Assembly (NCBI GenBank): GCA_963791625.1
Contig: CAWBTA010000014.1
Location: 1 to 29,985 of the forward strand
Length of the DNA: 29,985 nt
Reading direction: 5' to 3'
From: JANMCE01 sp963791625
Lineage (GTDB): Bacteria; Actinomycetota; Acidimicrobiia; Acidimicrobiales; Ilumatobacteraceae
Part shown: positions 1-8,672 of the stretch, piece after piece
How positions within the stretch are numbered: the first letter of the stretch is position 1
Layout of the letters: each line of letters starts with the position of its first letter
Notes under the pieces: model-generated
Database searches by the model: none
Seen by the model: only the letters and a program-made list of their open reading frames with translations
Told to the model about the DNA's origin: nothing
Made by a program: the position numbers and the translations under genes

Positions 1-16
1 TGACCAGGGCTTTCTT

Positions 17-61
17 TGGTGGCGGGGACAGGATTTGAACCTGTGACCTTCGGGTTATGAG
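17..61 (-). repeat. Displaced 3' half of a tRNA-Met-type (CAT) gene, putative att site
   Basis: Read on the minus strand this is an anticodon loop CTCATAA, a variable region, a complete T-arm (GGTTCAAATCC flanked by pairing stems), the 3' acceptor strand CCCCGCC, a discriminator A and CCA. No matching 5' half (acceptor GGCGGGG plus D-arm) lies to its right, so it is not a working tRNA. Such a fragment is what integration by a tRNA-targeting tyrosine recombinase leaves at the far end of an element. A near-identical but split copy lies at 12568-13208. Confidence 0.85.
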
Positions 62-182
62 ATCGAAGATCTTAGTTTGTATTGATCTGTTTCCGTGGGA
101 CGTTGTCCCAGTTCAGATGCATAATCGCTAGTCTATTATCAGCGTTCATCTGCTCTGATATGCACCAGTACGCACGATTTCC

Positions 183-233
183 AATGACATTTCAATGACA
201 AGCAGCGAGGGTGATTTGTCATTCGTTGTCATT
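183..233. repeat. Four-copy AATGACA array, putative integrase arm sites
   Basis: AATGACA occurs directly at 183-189 and 194-200 (11-bp period) and inverted as TGTCATT at 217-223 and 227-233 (10-bp period). The array is about 120 bp from the tRNA fragment at 17-61. Helically phased short repeats beside an attachment core are typical of tyrosine-recombinase arm-type sites. The role is inferred; the repeats are seen directly. Confidence 0.5.
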
Positions 234-284
234 TGCAGAGGTTCGATCGTCGGGGCCACCGCTTGGGCACGACGAGGGGGCGAG

Positions 285-803
285 TTAGAACCTCTTCGGG
301 TTTCCGCTCGGGTTGGCCGTTCCGGTGGTCGAAGATGCCGAGTTGCGGTGCGCCGATGAGGCGCTCGGCGGTTCGAGGCATTCGCCGGCCACTGCGGCGG
401 CATCGTTGGCTTCGTCGGTCGTTACGGGGTCATAGCTTGCGGGTTCGGGATACTCGGCTTGGTTGCGTCTGCGGCGGAGCCGGTCGATCGACTTGAGGCC
501 GGGAACCGAGGGGAACTGGGCGTTGACTGCCTCGACCACGACGATGTGGCCACCGACCGTTGTCGGGCGTAGGCCCTGGTGCGCCAGCAGCGCTGTCGCG
601 GTTTTCTTCGCCGCGTCGTACACGAGCGAGAACGCACCCTCGGGATCATCGCCAGCAGACCTCGACACGGAACCGGCGTGACAGACGCGCCGACGCGAGC
701 AGTGCGTCAACCGTTGCCGAGTCGGCAGGTACCCGTTGCAGTTGGCGCGCGTCGAGCAGACGCTCGATTACTTCACTTCCTTTGTTCCATCTCGGCACGA
801 CTT
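285..803 (-). pseudogene. Frameshifted HEPN-domain protein
   Basis: The N-terminal part (WNKGSEVIERLLDARQLQRV and on to LLASARLS, about 800-685) and the HEPN core (DDPEGAFSLVYDAAKK, then LLAHQGLRPTTVGGH, then RLRRRRNQAEYP) are in different frames. A single-base indel near 680 separates them. The core pattern, with acidic DDPE, the alanine-rich helix and the RRRRNQAEYP motif, matches HEPN proteins of the SAV_6107 type that accompany minimal nucleotidyltransferases. HEPN domains act as RNases or toxins in MNT-HEPN modules. The partner nucleotidyltransferase is immediately upstream and also frameshifted. The likely start is a GTG near 803. As written it would not give the full protein. Confidence 0.65.
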
Positions 804-1403
804 TGAGGATACGGCAGTTCGACAATCGGTGAGGCGCGAACGTGCTGAGTGAATCCATCGTCGGCGGCAGCCCACTCCGCGCCAGTTCGTTGCGTCACAT
901 TCACCTCACAACCCAGCCGCTGCTGCGACCGTGCAGCAGCGTCATCGACGTCATCACGCTCAGGTGTGCCGACAACGAGAACATCGATGTCGTTCGGTGT
1001 TGGACCAGGCTGACCTCGAAACGCGCCGCCCACAACCCTCAATAAAGACCCGTTCCACACGGGCCACCTGGCCGAACTCTTCGGCGATCACAAGCGGCGG
1101 ACCGAACGCCATCAACACCAACTCGCTCAACGGTCGAACATACGGGTTCGCTGAGTTCACCGCGAACAGCTTCGTTCGACCCACGATCGTGACATCGAGC
1201 ATCCCCGCTTCTTGCCACCGGCGAACCTCGGTGGCCACCGTCTGATAAGGGTGCCGAGTACGGTCGGCGAGTTCATCGATCGTCCAACGTCGGCTTGCGT
1301 CGGCGAGCAGCAAGGCAAGCACCTCACCCTGAAGACCGACCTGAACAACGGCAACAACGGTGGCGCAGCAACTCTCACCCCACCAGTATCGCTTCATAAC
1401 CAA
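773..1403 (-). pseudogene. Frameshifted HTH-nucleotidyltransferase (MNT-type) protein
   Basis: The first reading frame (1403 to about 1035) encodes a winged-helix region: LLLADASRRWTIDELADRT and then QTVATEVRRWQEAGML resemble ArsR/MarR-like helices. It runs into the start of a nucleotidyltransferase (VERVFIEG). The rest is in another frame as GQPGPTPNDIDVLVVGTPER, carrying the D-x-D pattern of the polymerase-beta fold, then GCEVNVTQRTGAEWAAADDGF. A one-base indel near 1035 falls at the GS/DxD active-site segment. In intact relatives this protein is the antitoxin or AMPylating partner of the HEPN protein encoded just downstream. Both halves are well preserved, so the break is recent or a sequence error. 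Confidence 0.65.
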
Positions 1404-1479
1404 GCGATATCAACTACAAATAGAGCGATTGGCCGTTGGACGGTTAGTGTGGGTGTCATCTACTCGGCCGTGCACGCTG

Positions 1480-2214
1480 ACCTGGTACTTCGCGACAGAC
1501 TCGACGGTGTGTTCCGCCACCTCTACCGACTCCTGGTCGGCCTCGCAACGCTCGCCGTCTGGTCCGGCCGCAAGAAAGATGTCGAGATGTCGCGCTGCGC
1601 CATCAAGTCATGGTCCTGCAACGAAGCACGAAAGTCTCGAACGTCCGCGAACGCGACCGATGGTTCCTTGCTGCGCTCGCTCGAGCCCTACCCAAAGCCC
1701 GAAGTGCGGACTGGCTCGTCACCCCAGACACCCTGCTTCGCTGGCATCGACGGCTGATCGCCCGACATTGGAACCAACCCAACCGGCCACCGGGCCGACC
1801 CTCGACAGCAAGCGAGATCCGTCGACTCATCGTGCGGATGGCCAGAGACAACCCAACCTGGGGATACGGCAATCACCGGGGAGCTCTGCCGTCTCGGTCA
1901 CCCGATCGCTGCGACGAACGTCTGGAACGTTCTCCACGCGGCGAAGATCGCACCGGCGCCAACTCGATCGACGGTTTCGTGGACAGCGTTCCTCCGATCG
2001 CAGGCAGCCGCTGCGTGCGATCATCTGGAACGAACCGCAGCTACGACGACTCATCGAGGAGTATGTCGCGCACTACAACGAGCACCGGCCACACCGCTCC
2101 CTTGGCCAACAGCCACCACAACCAGCCGTGGTTCTACCGTTCCGCACGAGAGCGCCAGTCACCGTAACAACACGATGCAACGGACTCGTTCACGAATACC
2201 ACCAAGCGGCCTGA
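1480..2214 (+). pseudogene. Degenerate rve-type DDE transposase
   Basis: Pieces of one transposase appear in order. HLYRLLVGLATLAVWSGR is followed, after a frameshift near 1590, by LRHQVMVLQRS and the DNA-binding segment WLVTPDTLLRWHRRLIARHW ... PPGRPSTASEIRRLIVRMAR ... PTWGY. After a one-base loss near 1880 comes ITGELCRLGHPIAATNVWNV, then FLRSQAAAACD. The catalytic DDE core is missing. The C-terminal end (YVAHYNEHRPHRSLGQQPP ... GLVHEYHQAA) is fused on and ends at 2214. It belongs with integrase-core transposases of the IS3/IS481 group. A possible terminal repeat lies just downstream (GGGTTTTTGACACCC, about 2228-2242), but the left end was not found. Confidence 0.7.
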
Positions 2215-2271
2215 CCAGGCACGACAGGGTTTTTGACACCCACACCTCGAGACCACGATTGTGCTACGGGT

Positions 2272-2277
2272 GCTACA
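2272..2277 (+). promoter_or_regulatory. -10-like TACACT for the Phd/PIN pair, probably leaderless
   Basis: TACACT lies eight bases before the ATG at 2286, which would put transcription start at or next to the start codon. No Shine-Dalgarno fits between. It overlaps a direct repeat (GTGCTAC, then GGTGCTAC) that could be the antitoxin's operator, as Phd/YefM proteins usually repress their own promoter. Confidence 0.4.
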
Positions 2278-2285
2278 CTCCTTTC

Positions 2286-2552
2286 ATGGACACCATCTCC
2301 CACCGCGACCTTCGCAATAACAGTGGGCAGGTTCTCGAACGTGTACGGCGTGGCGAGTCCATCGGTGTCACGAACCACGGGGAGTTGACGGCAATTCTCG
2401 TGCCGCCGACAACGACGGCCATCGATCGGCTGGTCGCCGCAGGTCGAATCCGCCGGGCTACGAACATCGCTGCTCTCGGTCCGGCTGCGCCCCTCAGGCA
2501 CGACACGCTGACGACTGCCGAGGTACTCGCCGATCTCCGCGATGATCGATGA
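2286..2552 (+). CDS. Phd/YefM-family antitoxin
   Basis: An 88-residue protein opening MDTISHRDLRNNSGQVLERV, followed by a GESIGVTNHGELTAILVPP segment. This is the typical Phd/YefM fold: an N-terminal DNA-binding dimer domain and a disordered C-terminal tail (residues 55-88) that would wrap the toxin. The ATG at 2286 is chosen because the family motif starts there and a -10 element sits just upstream. The stop overlaps the toxin start by four bases (ATGA), the usual coupling in type II toxin-antitoxin operons. It is expected to neutralise the PIN RNase encoded next and to repress the operon. The reading frame is intact, in contrast to its neighbours on both sides. Confidence 0.85.
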   Translation: MDTISHRDLRNNSGQVLERVRRGESIGVTNHGELTAILVPPTTTAIDRLVAAGRIRRATNIAALGPAAPLRHDTLTTAEVLADLRDDR

Positions 2553-2947
2553 TCCGCTACATCGACACCTCGGCATACCTGAAGCTCTTCGTCGCTGAAC
2601 CAGAGACGCCTGCGCTTCAGGCCGACATCGAAAACGCCCGCAAGGCCGGCCACCGAATCGTGTCGTCCATCCTGCTTGAGACGGAGCTTCGCCGCGCCGG
2701 TCTTCGCCTCGGCATCGACGCGACGGACATCGAAGCCGAGCTCACAAAGATCGACATCATCAGCGCCGATGACGCCACCTTCATCAGAGCGGGCAATCTC
2801 CCTGGTCGGCATCTCCGATCGCTCGACGCGCTCCACCTGGCTGCCGCTCTCGAAGTGGGCGCAACCGAGATCTACACCTACGACGCTCGCCAAGCCGAGG
2901 CTGCGACCAATGCCGGCCTGACCCCGGTTGCCCCGGTGGGCTCGTGA
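2549..2947 (+). CDS. PIN-domain ribonuclease toxin (VapC type)
   Basis: A 132-residue PIN protein. The acidic metal-binding set is visible: D6 in RYIDTSAYLKLF, E44 in SSILLETELRR, D93 in RSLDALHLAAA and D112 in YTYDARQAEAA. The length is normal for VapC. It should be a Mg-dependent endoribonuclease that blocks translation when not bound by its antitoxin, whose gene overlaps it by four bases. The C-terminus (GLTPVAPVGS) is complete. The exact RNA target cannot be told from sequence. Confidence 0.88.
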   Translation: MIRYIDTSAYLKLFVAEPETPALQADIENARKAGHRIVSSILLETELRRAGLRLGIDATDIEAELTKIDIISADDATFIRAGNLPGRHLRSLDALHLAAALEVGATEIYTYDARQAEAATNAGLTPVAPVGS

Positions 2948-4148
2948 GGACTTGTCCCGGTGGCCGAGCGGCAATACTGGCCACAGGGGGATTCGAACGT
3001 CACTGACCGTTGCGGTTGCACTTCTTGCCGCCGGTTGCGCGAGTAGCAGCAACGAAACCAGTCAGACGACGGCGGCGCCAGCCACGACCGTCGCGATCGC
3101 AGGGACCACGACCGTCGCAGCCGAGATCACAACGACCACCACGACGACGGCGACGACTGTCGCCACGACAGCTCAGGCGGCCACGCGCACCTGGCAGCGC
3201 GTGGAGGGTGACGAAACGTGCATGTGCGCCGACGGCAGCGACTGGAACCTCTGGGTCCGTGAAGCGAACCCCGAGAAGGTCGTCCTGTACTTCCAGGGAG
3301 GAGGTGCGTGCTTCAGCGCCGAGATGTGCAACTTCTCCACGTCGAGCACGTACGACCGCACCGTTACCGCTGACGACGACCCTTCCCGCTACGTCGGTCT
3401 GTTCAACCTTTCACGCGCCGACAACCCGGTGGCCGACTGGTCGTTCGTGTACGTGCCGTACTGCACGGGCGATGTCCACCTTGGCAACAGCACACACGAC
3501 TACGGCAATGGTCTCGTCGTCGAGCAAAACGGCATGGTGAACGCCCGCTTCGGGTTCGAAGAGATGGTGCGACGCTTTCCGAAGGCCACCGAGATTCTCG
3601 TGACGGATCGTCGGCAGGCGGCGTGCCCTCACCGCTCTTTGGCGGCCTAGCCGCCGACCGTTACCCGACCGCGAGCATCACGGCGTTGGCCGACGGTTCT
3701 GGCGTGTACCCGTCACGGCCCACCGTCAATACCTTCATCGGCAACCTCTGGGGTGCCTTTCGACGCCCGACCAACTTGGCCGGAGACAGCCAATCTCACA
3801 CCCGAGCAGTGGGGCATCCCCGATGCCTTCGCCTACGCCGGGGCACACGCGCCCAAGGTCGTGATGGCGCGTCATGATCACGCGTTCGACAGCGTGCAGG
3901 CCTCGTTCTCGGCGGTCGCCGGTGTCGGCAGTGACTAGCTCGACAAGTTGATTACCGATAACGGCGCCAAGGTCGAAGCCACCGGTGTGAACATCGCCGA
4001 CTACCTCGCCCCCGGCACGACCCACACGATCCTGGCGAGGCCCGAGTTCTACACGCAGTCGGTCAACGGCGTGCGCTTCGTGGACTGGTTCACCCGCCTG
4101 CTCGCCGGTGAGAAGGTCCCGGACGTTCGCTGCACCTCATGTGCCTAA
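2943..4148 (+). pseudogene. Broken pectinacetylesterase-family lipoprotein
   Basis: It begins with a lipoprotein signal (TVAVALLAAGC lipobox), a long Thr/Ala linker (about 3055-3180), then a pectinacetylesterase-like alpha/beta-hydrolase: KVVLYFQGGGACFSAEMC (oxyanion region) and VYVPYCTGDVHLGNS. The frame breaks near 3608, exactly where a G-x-S-A-G-G nucleophile motif is expected; restoring one G gives TGSSAGGVPSPLFGG. A second, compensating shift is near 3752, and an in-frame TAG at 3936 precedes LDKLITDNGAKVEATG. The tail (THTILARPEFYTQ, FVDWFTRLLAGE) is preserved to 4148. The start is unclear: no ATG or good ribosome site precedes the lipobox, and an ACG before SLTVAV may be a lost ATG. 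It follows the PIN toxin gene directly. Confidence 0.75.
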
Positions 4149-4160
4149 GGTGACCTCACG

Positions 4161-4589
4161 ATGAATCCGATGATCCCTGAAGATTCCGGTTGGAACCCGT
4201 GGTGGATCGTCATGTGGTGGACGACGACGATCACCTGGGTCACCTACAGCATCGTCGTCCGCGACTTCACACGCGGCGCGTCGGCGTTCGTCGTTCTCTT
4301 CCTCGTTCCCGAGTTGATCAGCATCGCGAAGTCTCAAGACAACCTGCCGCCACTTACGCACGTCATCCGCTCGACCTTCCGCAACGTCGAGATATCGATG
4401 CCGCTCATCACGGGCGCGTCGGGTGCGGTGATCGCCAGCTGGACGAACACGACGTTGCGGTTGGTCGGGTTTGCGGGCATGGCTTCAGCCGCGCTCGGTT
4501 GGCTGATCGCCCACTTCCTCAACGTGTACGCAGCCAAGAGCCCCCGCGTCAGCACTGCCCAAGAGGAAGCAGGCACGCGGCTCGCCTGA
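4161..4589 (+). CDS. Small multi-pass membrane protein of unknown function
   Basis: A 142-residue protein with an AAGGTGA ribosome site about ten bases before the ATG. Hydrophobic stretches suggest four membrane segments: about 13-32 (aromatic, WWIVMWWTTTITW), 39-55 (FVVLFLVPELISI), 78-95 (MPLITGASGAVIASW) and 100-120 (GFAGMASAALGWLIAHF). The C-terminus is polar and probably cytoplasmic. It resembles small phage- or island-borne membrane proteins with no assigned role; no catalytic motif is visible. It converges on the LPxTG protein gene with a gap of only 27 bases. Confidence 0.6.
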   Translation: MNPMIPEDSGWNPWWIVMWWTTTITWVTYSIVVRDFTRGASAFVVLFLVPELISIAKSQDNLPPLTHVIRSTFRNVEISMPLITGASGAVIASWTNTTLRLVGFAGMASAALGWLIAHFLNVYAAKSPRVSTAQEEAGTRLA

Positions 4590-4616
4590 TCTCGCATGAC
4601 GCGATCCTGACCCGAG

Positions 4617-7600
4617 TCAGCGGCTCACGGGTGACCGGCGACGGCGGGTGATCAGGACGAGTGCTCCACCGAGCAGGACCGCGAGGAGTGCCCACCGAAG
4701 GATTGCTTCAGAGTCGACGCCAGTCACCGGCAGACTCTTGGCGCTAAAGTGGAAGCCGAACTGCTGTGTCGTTGTCTGGTCGACCTGGTTGGCAATCGTG
4801 ATGTCCTGTGTTGTGTTCGTCGTCGCTGAAGCGCCGAACGGCAATGTCGCCTTCACGATCTCGACACGGTAGGTACCGTCACGAAGCCCCTCGAAGACGT
4901 ACGGGCTGTGAGTGGTCGCCGTCTGGATGTGAACGTCGTCGCCGGTGCCGAGAACACCGTCCGGGCCGGGCGTCCACAGACGAACCTCGACGTTGGAGAT
5001 GTCGGGCTCGTCCGGATCGGCGACGCCATCGCGGTCAAGGTCGCGGAACACGCGGCCGATGATCTTGGCGTTGGCCGCCACAACGGTGACGTTCAGTACG
5101 ACCGATGTCGTGGAGCGGTTTCCTGCGCCGTCGGTCTGGGTGACCGAGAGTTGCTGCGACCCGATCGGCAAGGCCGCCGACGGTTTGCATGACCAGGTTC
5201 CCGATGCCGACACTTGCGCAGCGCAGATTGCTTCGCCGTTGGCGCCAGACACGTTGATGGTGGCGTCGGGCTCGCCGGTGCCGGAGAGCGTCGGTGACGC
5301 GGATCCGTCCTGGGTCGACTCGGCTGTCGGCGATGCCGGCGCGGTGGTGTCGACGGTGAAGGTCAACGTGGTGGACGGGGAGTCGTGACCGGCTGCGTCT
5401 CGTTGCGTCGCCGTGAGCGACATCGAGCCGTCGGACAGCGCGGTTTGCGGTGTGCACGACCATGTGCCGGCGGCCGACACCTCGGCCGAGCAGATCGTGG
5501 CACCGCTCCCGTTCTTCACCGTGACGATTGAGCCCGACTCGCCGGTGCCACTGATGGTCGACGGCGAGACCCGCAGCTTTGCTCGATCTGCGGGCGACGA
5601 GACCACTGGGGCAGTCGGGGGGAGCGAATCGATGAAAACGTCGAGGTTCGTGGCGGCCGACGTGTTGCCGACACCGTCAGTTTGCGTGGCCACCAAGGTG
5701 ACCGCGCCCTCCGGGAGGGCTACCAAAGGCGTGCAAATCCAGGCACCCTCCGGTCCGACGGTGGTGGTGCACACGGGCGCGCCGGTCGATGTCGCCACCG
5801 TGACGGTTGCGCCGGCTTCTCCGCCCGAGCCGGTGATCGTCGGTGTGTTGTCGGTCAGGGCGTCACCGCTTCCAGGGGTCGTGATCACCAGGGCGCCGGG
5901 AGCGGTCAGGTCGATGCTGAACTTGACGAGTCCGGCGTTGGAAAAATTGCCCGCACGGTCAAACTGCCAGGCGTAGAACCTCCGCGGGCCTTCCGCAATA
6001 GGCGCGGACGGCGTGCACGACCAGTCGGGAGCTGTCGTCACGACCGTCTCGCACGCAGGTCTGTTCCGGTCGTAAAACACCTGGACGGTAGCGCCGGCTT
6101 CAGCCCCCGTCCCACGGATGGTTGGGGTTGCGTCGTTCGTCGTCGAACCCTCGGCCGGGGTAGTGACGACACCCTCGGCAGGCGCCGTGTCGTCAAGGGT
6201 CAAGGCGACTTGCGAACTCGCGGACGTGTTGCCGGCCGGGTCTGTGGCGGTGGCCTCCCACGTGATCGGTCCCTCCAGTTGTGGTGTTGGGTCGCACCCC
6301 CAGGAGCCCTCCGAGGTGACAAGGGCGGTGCACACCGTTGCGCCGTCCGGGAGTTTCACCGTGACGGTGCTCGCCGCTTCACCGGTGCCCAAAATTGACG
6401 GGAGCGTGCGGCTGTTAAACGCGGAACCATTGATCGGGCTTGTGAATGCCGGCGGCGCTGGCGCTCCGGTGTCAACGCTGAACTGCCTCGTCGTGGCGTC
6501 CGAGGAGTTGTTCGAAGTGTCGGTTTGCGTGGCGGTCAGCGTCACGGACCCATCGGAGAAAGGCTGCGCGGGCGTGCACGACCATGCGCCGGCGACGACG
6601 GTCGCGGTGCAGATGGTGGGGTCGTCGGCCGATGGCCTCTTCACCGTGACGGTATTGCCGGTGGCACCGGTACCCGAGATCGTCGGCGTGGTGTCCGACG
6701 TCGCCGATCCCGCTGCCGGGGCGCTGATCACGGGGGCAGCCGGCGCATCGGCAACGGTGAACGACTGTGTGTCCGCGGTCGATGTGTTGCCGGCACGGTC
6801 AGCCTGAGTTGTCGACAATGTGACTGCGCCAACCGCGAACGCCGCGCTCGGCGTGCACGACCACGTTGTGCTGCCGTCTGGCACCGTCGCCGTGCAAACC
6901 GTCGCGTTGGCGGCATCCTTGACCGTCACCGTGGCGTTCGACTCACCGGTGCCGGAGATCGCCGGAGTGGTGGTGTTCGTGGTCGACCCTTCAGCGGGCG
7001 CGGTAACAACCGGGGCAGCCGGCGTCGTCGTGTCGACGGTGAACGAACGTGTCGCAGCCGGCGACACCGTTCCCGACACGGTCTGCGTGGCCGTCACGGT
7101 CACGACGCCTTGCGAAAGTGGGGTCGATGGCGCGCACGACCATGCGCCGGCCACAACTGTGGCGGTGCAGAGGGTCGCAGTCGACGCGTCCTTCACGGTC
7201 ACGGTCGCGCCGGTGAGTCCGTATCCGGAGATCGTCGGCGTCGTGGACCGTGCGAACCCGTTCGCTGGCGGAGCGGCCACAATTGGTGCCGGCCGCGTCG
7301 CGCCGATGGCGAACGCGTGCGTCACCGAGGGTGACACATTGCCGGCCACGTCGGCCTGGGTCACGGTGAGGACCACAAGTCCGGCCGGGAGGCTGATGGT
7401 TGGGTTGCAGTACCAAGTGCCTTCGTTGACCTGTTCTCCGTTGCAGATCGTGTTTCCCCCGGCATCGGTCACCGTCACCTTGGCCCCTTCTTCACCGGAT
7501 CCCCAGATGATGCTGGGTGAACTCGCCACGAGCGCACCCGAGGCCGGATTGTCAACCGACGGGGCTCCCGGTGGCGTCGCATCGATGGCGAACCGATTGG

Positions 7601-8477
7601 TCACCGGAAACGACGCCAACGTGCCGTCGCTCTGCGTCGCCGAGATCTCCACATTCCCGACGGCGAACGCGGTCGTCGGCGTGCATGACCACGTGGCACC
7701 GGTCGCAACGGTCGTGCAGAACGTCGCGTCTCCGGGACCCTTCACGGCGACGGTGTTGCCCGAGACAGCCCCCGCACCCGAAATCGTCGGCGTGGTGTCG
7801 TTCGTTGCAACGAGCGGACTCGTGAATCTCAAATCAGGAGGACCGGCCGCGGTCACGATAAGGCATTGCGGAGTTGTGTCGTCGACGACGTTTGGCACGT
7901 GCGTGGTGAGTTCTACCAAGTCCGAACTGGTAATCGTGTGAGACGCCGGATTCGAGTCGCACGAAGGGTTCAAAGCCGACGCCGTGAGTTCCACCTGGAC
8001 ACGGCATTTCTGTCCAGCCGGAAGGGAAAAGCCGGGAGTCTCGCGACCCGGACTTGTCGGGTTCACAACCAAAGACCAAACCGAGGGCGAGCTGAACGTG
8101 TCGAGATAGTAGGAACTCGACGTGAGGGGTTTGTCGTACGCCGTGCACCCATCCAAGCCGAAAGGCTGAGCATTGATCGTGATCGCTGACGGAAGGTTCA
8201 GACGGAAGCCGAGGCCAGCTGCTGCACTCGTACCGGAGGTGTTGTCCAACCAAACGGTGAGAGTCGTTGAACGCCCGGATCGAATCGTTTTTGTCCCCAA
8301 CGTCGCGTAGATCGACGGTGACCCCGCAGCGTGCGCCGGCGCTGCGGCAACCGTGACAGTCACAACGCCCGGTGCCGCGAGCGCGCTGACGGCGGCGAGC
8401 CGCCACGCTGACTGAGTAACGCCTCGGCAGAATTGTGCGGTCGCCCGTCGTGCCGTTGCCCAAGTGTCGAACTTCAT
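4617..8477 (-). CDS. LPxTG-anchored surface protein with ten Ig-like repeats and an SdrD_B-like domain
   Basis: The protein is 1286 residues. The ATG at 8477 is preferred over upstream in-frame codons because it follows GGAGGG at good spacing and starts a signal peptide cleaved near AHA (about residue 50). Next comes a DUF11-like domain, then ten tandem Ig-like repeats of about 90 residues built on PAAPVVTAPAEGS ... TPTISGTGE ... VTVKD ... C ... WSCTP ... TATQTD.AGN. Each repeat keeps two cysteines in a C-x(7-12)-W-x-C pattern, probably a disulfide. An SdrD_B-like domain follows with a DLDRDGVADPDE calcium-type loop. The tail is LPVTG (from about 1249), a hydrophobic span and RRRR, a sortase signal. 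It is likely a long cell-wall stalk or adhesin. The reading frame is intact. Its promoter region shares an element with the cassette regulators. Confidence 0.85.
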   Translation of the reverse strand: MKFDTWATARRATAQFCRGVTQSAWRLAAVSALAAPGVVTVTVAAAPAHAAGSPSIYATLGTKTIRSGRSTTLTVWLDNTSGTSAAAGLGFRLNLPSAITINAQPFGLDGCTAYDKPLTSSSYYLDTFSSPSVWSLVVNPTSPGRETPGFSLPAGQKCRVQVELTASALNPSCDSNPASHTITSSDLVELTTHVPNVVDDTTPQCLIVTAAGPPDLRFTSPLVATNDTTPTISGAGAVSGNTVAVKGPGDATFCTTVATGATWSCTPTTAFAVGNVEISATQSDGTLASFPVTNRFAIDATPPGAPSVDNPASGALVASSPSIIWGSGEEGAKVTVTDAGGNTICNGEQVNEGTWYCNPTISLPAGLVVLTVTQADVAGNVSPSVTHAFAIGATRPAPIVAAPPANGFARSTTPTISGYGLTGATVTVKDASTATLCTATVVAGAWSCAPSTPLSQGVVTVTATQTVSGTVSPAATRSFTVDTTTPAAPVVTAPAEGSTTNTTTPAISGTGESNATVTVKDAANATVCTATVPDGSTTWSCTPSAAFAVGAVTLSTTQADRAGNTSTADTQSFTVADAPAAPVISAPAAGSATSDTTPTISGTGATGNTVTVKRPSADDPTICTATVVAGAWSCTPAQPFSDGSVTLTATQTDTSNNSSDATTRQFSVDTGAPAPPAFTSPINGSAFNSRTLPSILGTGEAASTVTVKLPDGATVCTALVTSEGSWGCDPTPQLEGPITWEATATDPAGNTSASSQVALTLDDTAPAEGVVTTPAEGSTTNDATPTIRGTGAEAGATVQVFYDRNRPACETVVTTAPDWSCTPSAPIAEGPRRFYAWQFDRAGNFSNAGLVKFSIDLTAPGALVITTPGSGDALTDNTPTITGSGGEAGATVTVATSTGAPVCTTTVGPEGAWICTPLVALPEGAVTLVATQTDGVGNTSAATNLDVFIDSLPPTAPVVSSPADRAKLRVSPSTISGTGESGSIVTVKNGSGATICSAEVSAAGTWSCTPQTALSDGSMSLTATQRDAAGHDSPSTTLTFTVDTTAPASPTAESTQDGSASPTLSGTGEPDATINVSGANGEAICAAQVSASGTWSCKPSAALPIGSQQLSVTQTDGAGNRSTTSVVLNVTVVAANAKIIGRVFRDLDRDGVADPDEPDISNVEVRLWTPGPDGVLGTGDDVHIQTATTHSPYVFEGLRDGTYRVEIVKATLPFGASATTNTTQDITIANQVDQTTTQQFGFHFSAKSLPVTGVDSEAILRWALLAVLLGGALVLITRRRRSPVSR

Positions 8478-8549
8478 CGGTGTTTCCCTCCAGAATCTCA
8501 GAGGGAAAAGTCGACGCCAAGCGTTCGTTCTTGACGCTAAATAGGTAAG

Positions 8550-8561
8550 GGTTCCTTCATA
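8550..8561 (-). promoter_or_regulatory. TATGAAGGAACC element upstream of the LPxTG gene
   Basis: The minus strand reads TATGAAGGAACC followed by CTTAC, about 70 bases before the start codon. Closely related elements lie in both cassette intergenic regions: TGTGAAGAGACC (10015-10026) and TATGAAGAGACC (minus, 22107-22096), each followed by CTT-AC. A shared regulator is inferred. Confidence 0.35.
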
Positions 8562-8607
8562 CAGCCTGGCCGTTGCACCGTGCGACCCGAGTTGGACAAG
8601 CAGACGC

Positions 8608-8644
8608 GACGGAGCCCCACCCACGAAGTGGGTGGGGCTCCGTC
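8608..8644 (-). terminator. Strong hairpin terminator after the secreted-protein pseudogene
   Basis: A perfect 16-bp inverted repeat, GACGGAGCCCCACCCA against its complement, with a five-base loop. It lies 28 bp past the stop of the minus-strand pseudogene and has its counterpart after the paralogue at 26345-26382. It also separates that gene from the LPxTG gene. Confidence 0.8.
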
Positions 8645-8672
8645 CACGGTCCGAGGGAGATGAGGGAGTGAT

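Noticed and set aside
2955..3005. tRNA-like pieces (GGTGGCCGAGCGGC and a T-loop-like GGATTCGAAC)
   Set aside because: The two pieces are in opposite orientations and no cloverleaf can be drawn; probably chance or scrambled remnants.
6118..7941. Plus-strand open frames opposite the LPxTG protein
   Set aside because: They reflect the repeat periodicity of the real gene on the other strand; no independent domain.
8478..8624. Extension of the LPxTG protein to an upstream in-frame start
   Set aside because: The extra 49 residues overlap the terminator region, lack a signal sequence, and the ATG at 8477 has a good ribosome site before a clear signal peptide.
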